In this document: positions 1 to 11,775 of the stretch, one piece after another
How the letters are laid out: the number at the start of each line of letters is the position of its first letter
How positions within the stretch are numbered: position 1 is the first letter of the stretch
Assembly: GCF_914767665.1 (NCBI RefSeq)
Contig: NC_059506.1
Span: 2,728,001 to 2,792,000, forward strand
DNA length: 64,000 nt
Origin: Harmonia axyridis
Taxonomy: Eukaryota; Arthropoda; Insecta; Coleoptera; Coccinellidae
Direction: 5' to 3'
Notes under the pieces: generated by a model
What the model saw: only the letters and a program-made list of their open reading frames with translations
What the model was told of the DNA's origin: nothing
Database searches by the model: none
Translations under genes and position numbers: made by a program

Positions 1-548
1 TTTTCAGCTGCGAACAGTGGGATTTAGCTTAGTCTGTTTCCTTAGAAGTTTCAGATCGATTGTGAATTGGAGATGGATCTCCTTGGAGGGGGAAGGGAGA
101 TTCAGTTATTCCCCGATGGCAACATACTATACTCCACTTATATCCACTTACTGAATTTTATTGTTTTGCTACTCAAGCCAATACATGCGGTGAATGTAAC
201 ACATGCAAAGAGAATTTTTTACAAGAGCTTGAGAACATTAATAGTAGGGAAAATGCAGACAAAATGACATACTGTTTTGTTTGTCAATCATATATTTTTA
301 GGTATTGCAATAATACTCCCATTTTGGTGCTAAATACTAACTTTGGTTAATTGTTTTTGAGTGTTATAAGCTGAAAATTGAATTGAACTACAAAAATAAA
401 AGAAATAAGAAATTATTTTGACTTCTAACAAAATCCATTTTGTCCGTATACTTAGGACGAAATGACATACTAGTGATAGACATAATGACAAACATAATCT
501 TTGAATGCAAAATGAAGGTTTTGATTCATGAGACAGTAGCATACGATG
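1..548. other. Stretch with no recognised feature
   Basis: I see no supportable gene here. Short open frames exist, one of them locally cysteine-rich around 180-290, but none has a recognisable domain, a convincing splice structure or a repeat partner elsewhere in the window. Confidence 0.4.
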
Positions 549-550
549 TA

Positions 551-1472
551 AAGGGTATTTTTTTTAGAGCTATAAAACTTTAAATTGCAATAAAAAAACG
601 ATGGATCATTCGATTGACATGAATTTTATTTATCCGCAAGATAATCTTGTGGCATTACATTTTTAATATGATTTCTGGCATATGAACGCCACAGCTGGCT
701 CGGATGTAGTCCAATCTGGACGTCCAATTTTCGATTACTTTTTCCAACATTTGTGACCGTATATCGGCAATAACACGGCGATTGTTGTCTTCCAAATGGT
801 CAAGGGTTTGTGGCTTATCCGCATAGACCAATGACTTTACATAGCCCCACAGAAAGTAGTCTAGCGGTGTTAAATCACAAGATCTTGAAGGCCAATTCAC
901 AGGTCCAAAACGTGAAATTAGGCGGTCACCAAACGTGTCTTTCAATAAATCGATTGTGGCACGAGCTGTGTGACATGTTGCGCCGTCTTGTTGGAACCAC
1001 TGCTCCTGGACATCATGGTTGTTCAATTCAGGAATGAAAAAGTTAGTAATCATGGCTCTATACCGATCACCATTGACTGTAACGTTCTGGTCATCATCGT
1101 TTTTGAAGAAGTACGGACCAATGATTCCACCAGCCCATAAAGCGCACCAAACAGTCAGTTTTTCTGGGTGTAACGGTGTTTCGACATACACTTGAGGATT
1201 AGCTTCACTTCAAATGCGGCAGTTTTGTCTGTTGACGTAGCCATTCAACCAGAAGTGCGCTTTATCGCTAAACAAAATAAAATGGACGTAGTGCGCGATA
1301 CGTATTCCGCACAGAACCATTATTTTCGAACTGAAATTGCACTATTTGCAAGCGTTGTTCAAGCGTGAGTCTATTCATGATGAATTGCCAAACCAAACTG
1401 AGAGTAAATCATTTGACAGCTGTTAAATCGGTCGCGATCATGAGCAGTAATGCTAACTTAAAGTTATATACA
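551..1472 (-). mobile_element. rosa-type (DD41D) mariner deletion derivative, copy 1
   Basis: This is a non-autonomous Tc1/mariner-superfamily element. The left terminal repeat (AAGGGTATTTTTTTT) follows a TA; the outer part of the right one is missing. The minus-strand frame at 655-1191 carries the C-terminal half of a transposase: GGIIGPYFF, then WFQQDGATCH, then LTPLDYFLWG. Forty-one residues separate the last two catalytic aspartates, the spacing of rosa-type mariners. The N-terminal start and the first aspartate region (SDKAHFWLNGYVN) are present at about 1375-1200. The DNA-binding half between them is absent and the frame is broken at that junction. Two more copies (46.3 and 59.2 kb) share the same internal deletion, so the deleted form itself was mobilised. 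It cannot encode a working transposase. Confidence 0.88.
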
Positions 1473-1474
1473 CT

Positions 1475-1960
1475 TCATGCAACGTAGCCACTGCTCACCT
1501 GGTATGAAACGAAAAAAAATGTCATTGCAATAAATGCAGGGACAGTCATCGACATCTTCATTTTGATTGTTAATTTGAAACGGTTCAGTGTCGAATTCTT
1601 CATTGTCAACGACAATTGCCCCCAGTACCCCCATTTCGACGCTCTTGTCTGAAGACTAAGTTGGAAAGTGCTCGACAAGTCATATTCTCCAGAAGCAACC
1701 ACTTTTAGCTCCACATGATTTTCGAATATGTCGATATTCTGAGTAAACATGCTCGCCAACCGCAACAACAAAAATCGAATACATCATCAATAAAAGAGGT
1801 ATTGTATCAAAAACGTCTTGTTTATTCAGATTCTCATCCGCCGCAGGTACCCTCGTAGTCGTCAGCTGCTGGAATACAAGCGTGGGCCACACAAGAGGAA
1901 AATTCAAATATTCAATAGCCAATAGCGGGTTCATCATCCATCATATTTTGTGGAGAGGGT
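1475..1960 (-). pseudogene. pogo-like transposase C-terminal relic
   Basis: On the minus strand, near 1470-1560, a frame reads CPCIYCNDIFFRF followed by GEQWLRCMKC. That is a paired CxxC zinc-binding tail of the kind found at the C-terminus of pogo/jerky-type insect transposases. Upstream frames (1680-1937) are acidic and proline-containing and appear to be the preceding linker, broken by frameshifts. The rosa element next door abuts the last codons. The family assignment rests on the cysteine pattern only, so it is moderate; loss of function is certain from the breaks. Confidence 0.45.
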
Positions 1961-2138
1961 TTTCACTCCCGACCAGATATCGGAGAAATGGTCGATAAAC
2001 ACAGGACTTCGAGAGGATACGCTCACAGGCGGATCTAGGAAGTTTTTCAGAAGGGAAGGGGGTCACCACTGCGGATCCGAGAGGACGGGGTCAAGCAAAA
2101 ATCACAACTGAAGATTCGGTGACATTCATCCATAGTGT

Positions 2139-2325
2139 AATAAACATAGATAGATGGAGTATTCTCAATTTTTACGTGCCCCTCAAAGTAATAAACAATT
2201 TGTCCCCAACATGAACTATCAAATTTGACATGAAGCGCGCGGAAATAAAAACATATCAGTGATACGATATTTCACTCAATTCGCGAGTTTCTTCGCAAAG
2301 AACGCACTTCTTATGTCATAGTCAA
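2139..2325. repeat. Dispersed repeat, pair with 43.45 kb
   Basis: About 185 bases match 43448-43610 closely, including the shared stretches TTTGTCCCCAACA, TTTGACATGAAGCGCGCGG and ACGCACTTCTTATGT. The second copy lies directly upstream of a mariner relic, so this may be the edge of that or another element. No coding potential is seen. Confidence 0.7.
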
Positions 2326-2629
2326 TGTACGTTTCATATTAACTCAAACTACATTGAAATAAATACCAAAATATATCAGAAATTCAGAAAACAAACTTCA
2401 GAAGCGCCAAACGACGTGAAACAACCGATGACAATAGGAGAGCAAAAGTTGCCAAACCTTGGATTTCAGCAGACAGATACAGAAAAAAATAAATATTCTG
2501 CTTACTATAAATTCGACAATTAGGAAAAATATTGGATTCCAAATATTCAAATTTGCATATTTAATCGGGAATCACTCAAATGAATTTATTTCATTCACTA
2601 TAATATTGGAATAAGCATATAGAGAGAAT

Positions 2630-2820
2630 GTCGGACAACAGACTGGTGAAAGGAGCAAAGCAGAACAAACCCACGGGGAAGAGAACCCAGGTAAGACCAC
2701 CGAAACGTTGGAAAGAATGCTGGACGTCTACGTCGGAAGGGGCTGATTAGTTATTAACAGGCAGACGCCTACCTATATGAACTACCAGCTCATATAAGCA
2801 AGAAGAAGAAGAAGAAGAAT
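2630..2820 (+). mobile_element. LINE 3' end with (AAG)n tail
   Basis: The plus strand encodes the last residues of a non-LTR retrotransposon ORF2 (VRPPKRWKECWTST), followed by a stop. A short 3' UTR ends in AAGAAGAAGAAGAAGAAG. The RPxKRW motif near the carboxyl end and the simple-repeat tail are typical of 5'-truncated insect LINEs. It is too short to assign a clade. Confidence 0.65.
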
Positions 2821-3367
2821 ATAATACACATTTATAATGATATATAGTAAAATTGAATATCGAAAGAGATAATATGAACCTTCAATAGTTTACTTCATGA
2901 AATAACTTTTTCAGACTATATTGAGAGTATACTATTCTATAAAATACATTTTGGAATATCTGTAGAAAATCCTTCAAGATGCAAAGGAACAGGAGTCGTA
3001 GTCTTCAAACGAAGAATATGAGGATCCTTTAAAATTCACTCGTTAGAAAACCTATGGATATTCTGAAACCGTTGTATGATCTTTTCATTGAATTTCCTAA
3101 AAGTTTTCAAGTATTCTGCAAATAACTGAATCACTGTTAAGGTGGTCTGAAAAACACTGCAAAGTTTGAAAAATGACCATTAAAAATTTTGAAATTTTTC
3201 AAAATTTGCAGTCTTCCGGACCACCTGCAGACTAACTTGTAAATTTACAGAAGATTTGAAAATCTTTTCGTGAATTCAGTATAAAATAAATCGTACAATT
3301 ATATCGAATGGTTTTCAAGATATGATCTCTAGTTTATACCATTATATCGATGAAATTTGTCAAAAAA
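2821..3367. other. AT-rich spacer
   Basis: No gene or repeat with internal support was found. A small inverted pair (AGTCTTCCGGACCACCTGCAG against the GGTGGTCTGAA region near 3140-3225) suggests old MITE debris. Confidence 0.35.
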
Positions 3368-3964
3368 GGTACCATAGATCAATGATGACAAGTGGGGTAT
3401 TTCGAAATCAGAACTTCATGGAGATAATGAATATGATCTAAAAATTAGGCATTCAATTTTGAAAAACAGGTTGTATCATGTTTCTTCAATTTCGGACCAG
3501 CCTGTAGTGTCAAAAATAATTCAAGCTTATGCGCTGAGTACCAGTGGCGTACCCAGACATATAAGCCTTGAGGAGGGATAAAGAAAAATAATTGTTCATT
3601 CGTTTCAGAACTCAGAATTTTCAGACACTTCTTGAGATTGATTTTCACCTGTCAGCTGTTGTATTCAAACGCAGAAAACTGGAAGAAAAATTGATTTATT
3701 TTATTATTATTATTTTAAGAAGCTTTCCATGATAGTTTGCTTACTTATAATAAGATGGTGATGTATAAGGTTGTGATTTATAATGGATATTCCTCCTGGG
3801 ATATATCCCCCTCACCCCCCCTTGGGTACGCCACTGCTGAGTACTGTCGATACCGTCAAAATATGAACCATTCTAGCCTAAAATTTACAAGAGTAATCTA
3901 CAGATCGAACACCATCAACCTGTTGTATGTTTGTCCAGTTGTGAGTTGATGATGAAACACCCTG
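3368..3964. repeat. Old MITE copy split by a hAT insertion
   Basis: The segment on both sides of the inserted hAT element matches the uninterrupted copy at 49159-49398. Shared blocks include GACCAGCCTGTAG, AATAATT(C/T)AAGCTTAT and CCGTCAAAAT. The right end is CACCCTG followed by TA, as in other TACAGGGTG-type elements of this window. Confidence 0.7.
3542..3836. mobile_element. hAT-type MITE with perfect 8-bp target duplication
   Basis: The ends are perfect inverted repeats CAGTGGCGTACCCA and TGGGTACGCCACTG. CTGAGTAC is duplicated exactly at 3534-3541 and 3837-3844. CAGTGGCG-type ends and an 8-bp duplication are the hallmarks of the hAT superfamily. There is no transposase inside 295 bases. 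The paralogous sequence near 49.3 kb has a single TTGAGTAC at the same point and serves as an empty site. Confidence 0.9.
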
Positions 3965-3966
3965 TA

Positions 3967-4268
3967 TGTACGACAGTTAGTGAACATTTCTGGCTGCGAT
4001 GCACTTCCAAAGTATTCTATGAAATATCCCCCACTACCGTTGACAGCTAAAAGCCGATCCTGGGGAAGCATTTCATACATGGGGATCAAACAAGTCAGCG
4101 CAAAAGTAAGCCGGCGAAATTGCGGATCGAAGAAGGCGATTAAAATTTCGCCGAAAAGATCGTTTATAGAACTCGAATGCAACCCTTCACTTCCTCTGAT
4201 ATCGAATGGAGTAAATGAATACCGAGAAAAATCATCCATGAAATATTTCTTTTTCAGGAGCTGGTTTC
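3967..4268 (-). other. Unexplained open frame between two MITE ends
   Basis: The minus strand is open for about 100 codons and does not look like noise. It includes FGEILIAFFDPQFRRLTFAL and MYEMLPQDRLLAVNGSGG, with hydrophobic and charged residues alternating as in a folded protein. It is bounded exactly by a MITE right end (CACCCTG+TA, 3958-3966) and a MITE left end (TA+CAGGGTG, 4269-4277), so the frame may extend into flanking repeats only by chance. It could be a further 3' exon of the minus-strand multi-exon gene. A phase-0 acceptor would need the pyrimidine-poor CCAG before CTCCTG, which is weak. I do not recognise the family. Confidence 0.3.
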
Positions 4269-4494
4269 TACAGGGTGTTCTATTATAAATTGGATAAACA
4301 TATTTATTCGTGTTGATTACACGATACGACGTTGTATAATCGTTTTGGTGTTTTGCCACCTGCAATACTGGGATCATTTCCATTGTAACATTTTTGGACG
4401 TTCGCCAAAAAAAAATTGAGTCAAGCTCAGTGAAATGTCATTGAATCATCGAAATGCAGTTGTTTGGTTATATTTACTGAAATTATTCGTAATA

Positions 4495-5892
4495 CACTGC
4501 GCAAAAAAATTAACGCACATTCTGAAAATCTCAATTAAATCGAAGAAGAATTCAGGATTTCACCGAATCTTATGTGAAAGAAGAGGAATAAACAATTTTC
4601 AAAATACTGGAATGCTGATAAGTGATTTAATACTTGGTATTTTCACCCCTTGCGTTAATTACAGCTTGGCAACGACGGTTCATAATCAAAATGAGTGATC
4701 TTAAAATGTTCTGATCTAATCCTTCCCAGATTTCTCTGCGTTAGATTCCTAAGTCTTTAAGAGTAGCTGGATGATTTTCTGAACTTCTCAGCCTTCTATT
4801 GAGGTTATCCCAAACCTGCTCAATCGGATTGAGATCTGGACTTCTTGCTGGCCATTCCATTCGAGAGACTTCAACCTCTTCAAGGTACTCCTGAACGATG
4901 CGCGCACGATGAGGTCTGGCATTATCGTCCATAAAAATGAAATTTTCACCAATGTATGGGGCGAATGGCACTACATTTATCAACGACCACTAGTTCTGTG
5001 TGAGCAGTCAAAGATATTCCACCCCATACCATAATCGATCCTCCCCCGAAACCAGTAGTATTCAGGAAATTGCACTGAGCATATCTTTCATGTGGACGTC
5101 TGTATACCAAGGAACGTCGATCACAATGGTAGAGGCAGAATCTAGACTCATCTGTGAAGAGAACTCTTTCCCAATCAGCCTCTTCCCAATGGATATGCTC
5201 TCTCGCAAAATCCAAACGCGCCCTTCGATGGGCTGTGGTAAGAGCTGGGCCTCTTGCCGCGACACGAGGCCTTAAATCATATTCTCTGAGGCGATTTCTT
5301 ATTGTCTGAGTGCTAATTTGTACCCCATGAGTTTGCTCAAGCTGATTTTGAAGGAGGCGAGCGGTTGCAAACCGTTGTCTCAACGAAGAAACTCTCAAGT
5401 AACGTTCTTGAATGGCAGTTGTTACCCGTGGTCTACCCTGTCCTGGTCTTCGGACATTCATACCTGTCTCCCTGAATCGCTGCAACATTCTGGACACACT
5501 TGTATGGGAAACTCCAAACCTTTCTGCAATTCTTGTGTATGTCCACCCTTCTTCTCGCAAAACTACCGCTTGGGCACATTCCTCTTGGGTCAAATTGCGT
5601 GTTTCGCGTTGCATAGCGATCGAGTGTAGGAAATCAAACGAAAGAAAAACTATTGATCACTAGAATTGATCGAGAACAGCTGATTTCAGAGTGGAGTCAA
5701 TACATTCAAAATCTGATAATCTCTTCTTTTTTTATTCCTGCTGGGAAAAAAACATCTGTATTCAAGAAAAACTTTGAAAGTTGATGACATATGCATGCAT
5801 AATTCAGATAAAAATAATTATCCTTGAGAACACCTTCAGTTGTAGAATAAATTTGAGATTACCATAATGTGCGTTAATTTTTTTGCGCAGGG
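4495..5892 (-). mobile_element. Tc1-like element (DD34E), inactive copy
   Basis: TA-flanked terminal repeats begin CACTGCGCAAAAAAATTAA and end in the complement. The minus strand encodes a Tc1-type transposase starting MQRETRNLTQEEC. It has paired helix-turn-helix DNA-binding regions (YTRIAERFGVSHTSVSRML), the first catalytic motif FTDESRF, then MDDNARPH and NPIEQVWD. A deletion of about 50 bases between VVVD and VVPFAPY (near 4980) shifts the frame, and a CAA-to-TAA change stops it near 4743. It is the same family as 34132-35508 and 44933-45550 and serves as the comparison showing the normal start codon of the family. Confidence 0.92.
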
Positions 5893-5916
5893 TATAATCG
5901 TAACGAACACCAACTT

Positions 5917-6048
5917 GAGCATAGACAATATATTTCGATTATACGACTCTCTTCACTCGACGTAGTTCGCGAAATACCACTCGAGTCTCGTGAAGTTTCG
6001 CGAGCTGCGTCTCGTGAATCGGTGTATAATCGAATATTGTCCATGCTC
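5917..6048. repeat. Small foldback repeat
   Basis: Inverted ends GAGCATAGACAATAT and ATATTGTCCATGCTC are followed inward by TTCGATTATAC and its complement. They enclose a GC-richer core with CTCGTGAA repeats. No coding capacity is present. Confidence 0.65.
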
Positions 6049-6536
6049 TTTTGATATTATAACTGATAATTTATCCAGGACTTCAATAGAAGGTGGTGAA
6101 GCAGGCCTTCAAACTACTTCACATTTTATTCAATTCAGAATATAAGAGTTAAGTTTGACTGTCCTGGGACCTCGCTCTATTGGAAATATCAAACAAAAAT
6201 TCATCGATACCGACGGTTACCCATCCCTGACCTTTAAAATTGACATTTGGCCCTTTTCCTCAATGTGCCAGACCAAATCGAGGTATTTAAAGTTTAACAA
6301 GCACCACTGTTTGATGAAAAATGCAAGTCGCAGAGGCCTCGACCCTGGACAGAACATATATATCGCGTGCAGCTGATCGAACAATATTTCAACTACCCAG
6401 TCTGACCTTGGGTCCCATTACAAATGAATAAACCATATGTGGGGGCTGAAAACAGTCGATATCTCATTCTAGGAGATTTCATGCCGATGAACAGTGAATG
6501 AAGTACCTGACTAATTGACCCACACCGCGAATTATA
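6049..6536. other. Spacer without recognised feature
   Basis: No coding region or repeat partner could be supported. A short open frame (6155-6376) has no recognisable motif. Confidence 0.3.
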
Positions 6537-6640
6537 CAGGGTGATTCACCACGATGGCCGTATAGGGGTTCATGGAAAAAAATTTCGTCCTGAAAATTTG
6601 CATGTTGTAATTTGAGACGATGATCTTTCCCTAAAAAATT
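6537..6640. repeat. Left end of a TACAGGGTGATTC MITE
   Basis: It starts with TA then CAGGGTGATTC. It matches 24533-24650 through GATGGCC, TTTATGGAAAA and TTGAGAC(G/A)ATGATCTTTC. It is cut off by the LINE fragment that follows. Confidence 0.65.
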
Positions 6641-7625
6641 TGATCTTGATTGGTTACGTAGCTATCTCCATCAGAGAACTATGCGTGTTAAGGTTGGTTC
6701 CACTTATTCGACTAAATTTAAAATCGATTGTGGGGTTCCTCAGGCCTCCGTGCTGGGGCCACTATTGTTCTTATTGGTCATAAACGACTTGCCCATTCAC
6801 TTGGCTCTATTTTTGCTGGTTCTCTTTGCCGATGGCACCTCCGTTGTGGTCTTGGCAGAGACTGCCGAGGAGCTTCGTTAAGCGTGCGAGACGATTATAC
6901 GCCAGTTCGTTACTTGGTGCAGTCGAATAGAGTGATAGTGAATGTTAATAAAACAGTTAGCATTTACTTCGGTTTCAAAAATAATCCTGTTAACACTTTG
7001 GAAATTTATCTTTCGAACTTCTTGAGGAAATCTGATGTGAGCAGTAAATTCTTGGGTATATATATATTGATAAGAACCTTATCTGGTCCACGCGTATTGA
7101 TATGCTTTGTAAAAAACTCAATAGCTCTTTTTTTGCCATCAGTAGAGTAAGACATATACTACCAAATAGCTGATTGATTCAGATCTATTATAGCACTGTT
7201 TATAATTTACTTTCCTACAACATTTTACTCTGGGGTACCTGTGACGACATCCATAGAGCTTTCATCGCTCCGAAACGCATCATTCGTCGAATTTTCAACC
7301 TATGTTCTCGTACACCCTGTAGGCCAACTCTTATCGCAAATAATATTTTCTCTCTGCCATGTATCTACATATTTAAATGTTTGTTGTATGCCAAAGAAAA
7401 TGAAAAAAGGTGGACCAGATTGTCTCATATCCATGAATATGAAACTAGGAACCAAGATTATATACTTGTGCCTAAACACATAACTCAAAAGTTTGAGAAA
7501 TCCCCAATGTACCACTGCATAAAAATGAATAATTCTCATATTACTTCTGCTTTCATACATACATACCACATCTTGTTATGGGGAGCTTCGATCGATGTGA
7601 ACAGAATTTTTATAGGTAAAAAAAA
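6641..7625 (+). pseudogene. jockey/CR1-like LINE reverse transcriptase fragments
   Basis: The plus strand reads DWLRSYLHQRTMRVKVGS and then VPQASVLGPLLFLLVINDL, which are reverse-transcriptase blocks 3 and 4. The active site is FADG instead of the usual (F/Y)ADD, so the second catalytic aspartate is lost. C-terminal text (SYNILLWGTCDDIHRAFI, then RRIFNLCSRTPCRP) runs to about 7480 with several frameshifts. A second partial duplicate of the ILLWG segment sits at 7560-7620 (HILLWGASIDVNRIFIG). It is a dead 5'-truncated copy. Confidence 0.8.
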
Positions 7626-8394
7626 ATAATGCCTATGATTTTCAATGCCCACTTTCCTCCTGCAGACTGCTCTATTGAACATATCGCATCCTGACGGTTC
7701 CTTGTATTTATATACAGGGTGATTTACGAATGATTATACAGGCTTTCAGGGCAGATGCAGGACATTTTGGTGAGTCTGAATCAGTGCTCGAAACATGTCC
7801 TAACTATAGATATTATTTCAAGAGATACAGACTGTTTTATGTATTTCATCAAAAACTGTTTTATGTATTTCATCAGAAACTTTCAATCGGCATAACTTTT
7901 GAACGCCTGCATGAATCTTCATGAAAATTTGAGGGAATGAGTATAGGCCTATGCCTAATATTTGCACCTGATGACTTGTCGATATCGCAGGTCTGGACTG
8001 AGAAAATTATATTCTTTATTCTACATCCAGTTAAACACCTTGTACATCGAATTTTCGAAAAGTGAAATTTTCCGCAGAATCCAAAATGGATACTCCTTCA
8101 AACAAACTCATTTGAAATAATGGCACACTTCACATCGATATTTTATGAGCTATTGAATATCTGGAATTTTTGATTCATAGTAAACGCGAACCTGTGTTTT
8201 TCTGAATAATGCGTTAATTCATATTGAATGGACTTAATTTCTCAGTATCATGACTTGAGGTAGCATTTCTAATCTGTGGGGGCGCCACCTGAGGGGACGC
8301 GAGCATACTGAAGGAAAAAATTTTAGATATTAAAAAAATTAAAAACTAGCTGAAATCAGACAAACGCATACAAAAAGAAATACTTCTCGACATG
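7626..8394. other. MITE-derived spacer
   Basis: It begins with a TA-CAGGGTGATTTACGAATG end at 7705. It also contains a 24-base tandem duplication (AAACTGTTTTATGTATTTCA, twice, at 7830-7880). No gene is seen. Confidence 0.45.
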
Positions 8395-8673
8395 TTATTT
8401 ACATTTTCGTAAATGAATTATTTTATACCCCTTTCCCCATCCCATTTCGTATGTGTTTTGTTCTCGAAAATTTCCTCTTGGAATATTGCTTCCATCATTC
8501 AAGAGTCCTAGCAAATGCTCGATTGAAAATGTTAGATATGTCACTTCATTCAGCCTGTGTGGAAGAATAAATGGTCCAATAAGGCGATAATTGTAAATTC
8601 CACAACAAATATTTAGGAAAACGATGTTGTAAATTTTCACGAAGAAATATGAATAACAAAAAACCCAGCTCAT
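8395..8673 (-). pseudogene. Mariner-like transposase fragment
   Basis: The minus-strand frame includes VFLNICCGIYNYRLIGPFIL followed by PHRLNEVTYLTF and LLGLLND. This corresponds to the region between the first and second catalytic aspartates of the insect mariner-like family that also appears at 56.4-56.8 kb (IFNGAILGPIELPPSLN). No catalytic residue is retained in the fragment. Confidence 0.6.
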
Positions 8674-8873
8674 GTGTTACCAATCATGATCTAACTGACG
8701 CTGAATATCTGAACTATAGGGATTATTATAATAATATATAAATTCTGACACCTATATTGGCAATATTTAATTATTTAATATTTCGCGGTTCCTCTTGAAT
8801 GTCTGGAATAATACAAAATGGTGCAGGCGCCGGGAAAACTCCTACAACTATTTTTATTTTATTACGTTAAAAG

Positions 8874-10218
8874 TGAGATGCATAAAAAACCTGGTGTGTC
8901 TACTTATACCTGTAAAACTTTCAGACAAAACAGGAGATCTTTCAGATTTATACCTACTTGATTTCGAGAGATAGCGGTCTGTTTCAGATGGCACATACAT
9001 CGTTTACATTTGACATTTCTCTCAATTCTCGACTCTCGTGAACCCAGGGCGTAGATCTCATTTTACTTGGAGGGGATAATCGAAAAAAAATTTTTTGACG
9101 ACAACTTTCACTCATATCTATAATGTTAGAAAAAGAAGTTTGATAACGAAGTTTGAAACAAATTGCTCGAAATATTTTTTTTATTACTAATTTGGTTGTT
9201 CTTACCTCATACTGGGTGTTCTCAATTAGAGTTACGAAGGAAAATGAGAAATTACTTGAATAATTTTGAGAAAAAAAGTTTCATGAATATGAGCCCACAA
9301 ACGCTATGCTTTCAATATACAGGTTGTTTCTAGTGTGTCGTACTTTTTGTGATGCTTACATCAGTTCATCAAATATTTATTGATCTTCGCTACAGATTGG
9401 GTAATTAAATACCAAAACTTATAATTAATTCATTCATTAGAATGGATCTTTATAATAATTTGGATTTTGCTGAGGATTACTAGAGATTTTTCTAGAAATC
9501 GATAGCAGATACGACAAAACTATAACAAACCAAAAAGTGTAGTACTGGACCAGAGTTTTTTTTCAAAATTTTTCTTAACTAACAGCTATTCACCAAAATA
9601 TAGTTTTGGAGGAATGAAGCAGGCATCCTTCCAGAAAAAATATCACCATGTAGATTTGCATTCAATATTAGCATATCACATGGTGAAAACTTTAAACTGG
9701 AATATCTATGGCCAATTCAAATTAAATCTCTTGTGAAGGGAAGATTATACGAGAAAAAAACTTAAACTCACATGTATCTCAAAACAAAATGTTTGGGGAC
9801 TCATGTTATAGGACTTTTTTTCTTAAAATAATCCGGAAATCTGTCGTTTTCTTTTGTATCTCCAATTTAGGAACACCGTGTAATTACCCCCAGTATCCCC
9901 CCAATTCTACGCTCTTGTCTTGAACTTTGCGTATAGAACAATAATATTTTATATTCCTTGGACTGTCATTATATTCCATTCATTTGACCAAAAATTCGAT
10001 ATGAACTGAATTGTAATTTATTGTGAATGTTTGCAGTGTCTAAAATCAGTATTTCCTTTTTAAACGGCACCAGGCAGATAGCGGGAATTCTAAAAATTTT
10101 GAATAGCGAAACCTTACAGAACTTTGGTTAAGCTGAACACCAAAGCAATAGGTGGATCTCTCAAAAAGTCTGAAATAAAAAGGAATCATTGCACACACCA
10201 GGTTTTCTATGCATCTTA
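8874..10218. mobile_element. Unclassified 1.3 kb TIR element, copy A
   Basis: The inverted ends are TGAGATGCATAAAAAACCTG and the complement of ACCAGGTTTTCTATGCATCT plus TA. The target site GTTAAAAG (8 bp) is duplicated exactly at 8866-8873 and 10219-10226. No open frame longer than noise is present, so it is non-autonomous. Copies B and C lie at 11776 and 15119. An 8-bp duplication is compatible with hAT or P-type transposition, but the T(G/A)AGATGCAT end is not one I recognise. Confidence 0.9.
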
Positions 10219-10227
10219 GTTAAAAGC

Positions 10228-10563
10228 ACATGTCTTCCAAATTGCCAACAAATGGCCGATAAGTTATGTGGTTATATAAAGAAGCGAAACCATGTGCTTC
10301 GCTCGAGAAAAACAGAGAATATTTCGGCTGTAACCCGTATTGTTGACGATAAAATAGGTTCGTTGATTCCTTCTCGATCTGGGGAATTAGCCATTCCACA
10401 AACGGCATTACATAATATTTTACATAAAGACTTAGCTTTTAAGGCTTTTAAACTTCAGTTCACATAAGATATTATGCCGGTTGATCACCAGCAACATCGT
10501 ATTTTTGCCGATGGAGTCTTGAGAACAAATTCAATTGATGAGGCTCATCTACACCTCGGATGC
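10228..10563 (+). pseudogene. rosa-type mariner transposase, N-terminal/central relic
   Basis: The plus strand reads KTENISAVTRIVDDK, then ALHNILHKDLAFKAFKLQ, a stop, and DIMPVDHQQHRIFADG. It reaches the first catalytic region as IDEAHLHLG. This is the part missing from the three short rosa derivatives in this window (compare QLTQELKPVDHQ at 47.2 kb). A mariner is inserted immediately after it, at a TA. Confidence 0.75.
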
Positions 10564-10565
10564 TA

Positions 10566-11767
10566 ACAGGCCAATTGAAAGTCCCCGGTCTACCATAGTA
10601 AAACACATTTTTTTAGCAAAATCCGATTTTATTATTCAACATAGTTGCCTTCGAGGGCGATACAGCGATTATAGCGATCTTTCAACTTTTCGATACCATT
10701 TTTATAGTACGATTTGTCTTTCACTTCAGAATAGGTCTCAGTTTCGGCCATTATTTCTTCATTGGCGCTAAATTTCTTTCCAGGGAGCATTCTTTTGAGG
10801 TCTGAGAACAGGAAAAACTCGCTTGGCGCCAGAACTGGAGAATACGTTGGATGCAGAAGCAATTCGCAGCCTAATTCATGCAATTTTGCCATTGTTCTCA
10901 TTGATTTGTGACACGGAGCATTGTCTTGATGAAACAGCCCTTTTTTTCTTCAAATGGGGCCGTTTTTCAACGATTTCATCCTTCAAACGATCCAATAAGG
11001 CTATATAATAACCGCTGTTGATGATCTGGCCCTTTTGGAGGTAATATTATACCCTTTTGGAGGTAATATTATACCTAGCGTATCCCACAATACTGATGCC
11101 ATAACCTTCCCAGCTGACTGTTGTGCTTTTCCTCGCTAGGGATTCGGTTCATCGTGTACAGTCCACTCAGCTGAATGTCGATTGGACTTTGGAGTGAAAT
11201 TATGGAGCTATGTTTCATCCATTGTCACTTATCAACGCAAATATTCAGGTTTATTGCACTTAAACAGCTTCAAACACTGCTCAGAATCATTAACACGTTG
11301 TTGCTTTTGATCGATTGTGAGCTCGCGCGGCACGCTTTTTGCACACAGCTTTCTCATGTACAAATATGCGTGAATGATATGATGTACACGTTCAGATGAT
11401 ATCCTCACAATATCTGCAATCTCGGTCAACTTCACTTTACAGTCATGCAAAATTATTTTGTGACTTTTTTAGTTTTTTCGTCGGTGACAGCCTTTTTTGG
11501 GCGTCCACTGCGTTCGCCGTCTTCGGAGCTCATTTCACCTCGTTTGAACTTAGCATACCGATCAATGATGGTTAATTTTCCTGGTGCAGAACCTGGAAAC
11601 TCTTCATCAAGCCACGATTTTGCTTCAACTGTATTTGTTCCCTTCTTAAAGCAATATTTTATCAACACGATCTTTTTTCAAATAACAAAAGTAGCTACAC
11701 TCGCAACGCAATACCTCACAAACTAATGATCGGACTGCTGTCAAATTATGACACGTATCGTATGAAG
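10566..11767 (-). pseudogene. Full-length mariner (D34D family) relic
   Basis: The left end follows TA and contains AAAGTCCCCGGTCTACCATA. On the minus strand the transposase runs in pieces: helix-turn-helix region with AKFKRGEMSSEDGERSGRP, then KLTEIADIVRISSERVHHI and the linker VPRELTIDQKQQRV. The second aspartate is in HQDNAPCHKS; then comes YSPVLAPSEFFLFSDLKRM and the conserved C-terminus YNRCIALEGNYVE. The third catalytic aspartate (normally APSD) is Glu. Frameshifts and a 23-base tandem duplication near 11040-11075 break the frame. The right terminal repeat is not recognisable next to element B. Confidence 0.88.
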
Positions 11768-11775
11768 GTTCGTAC

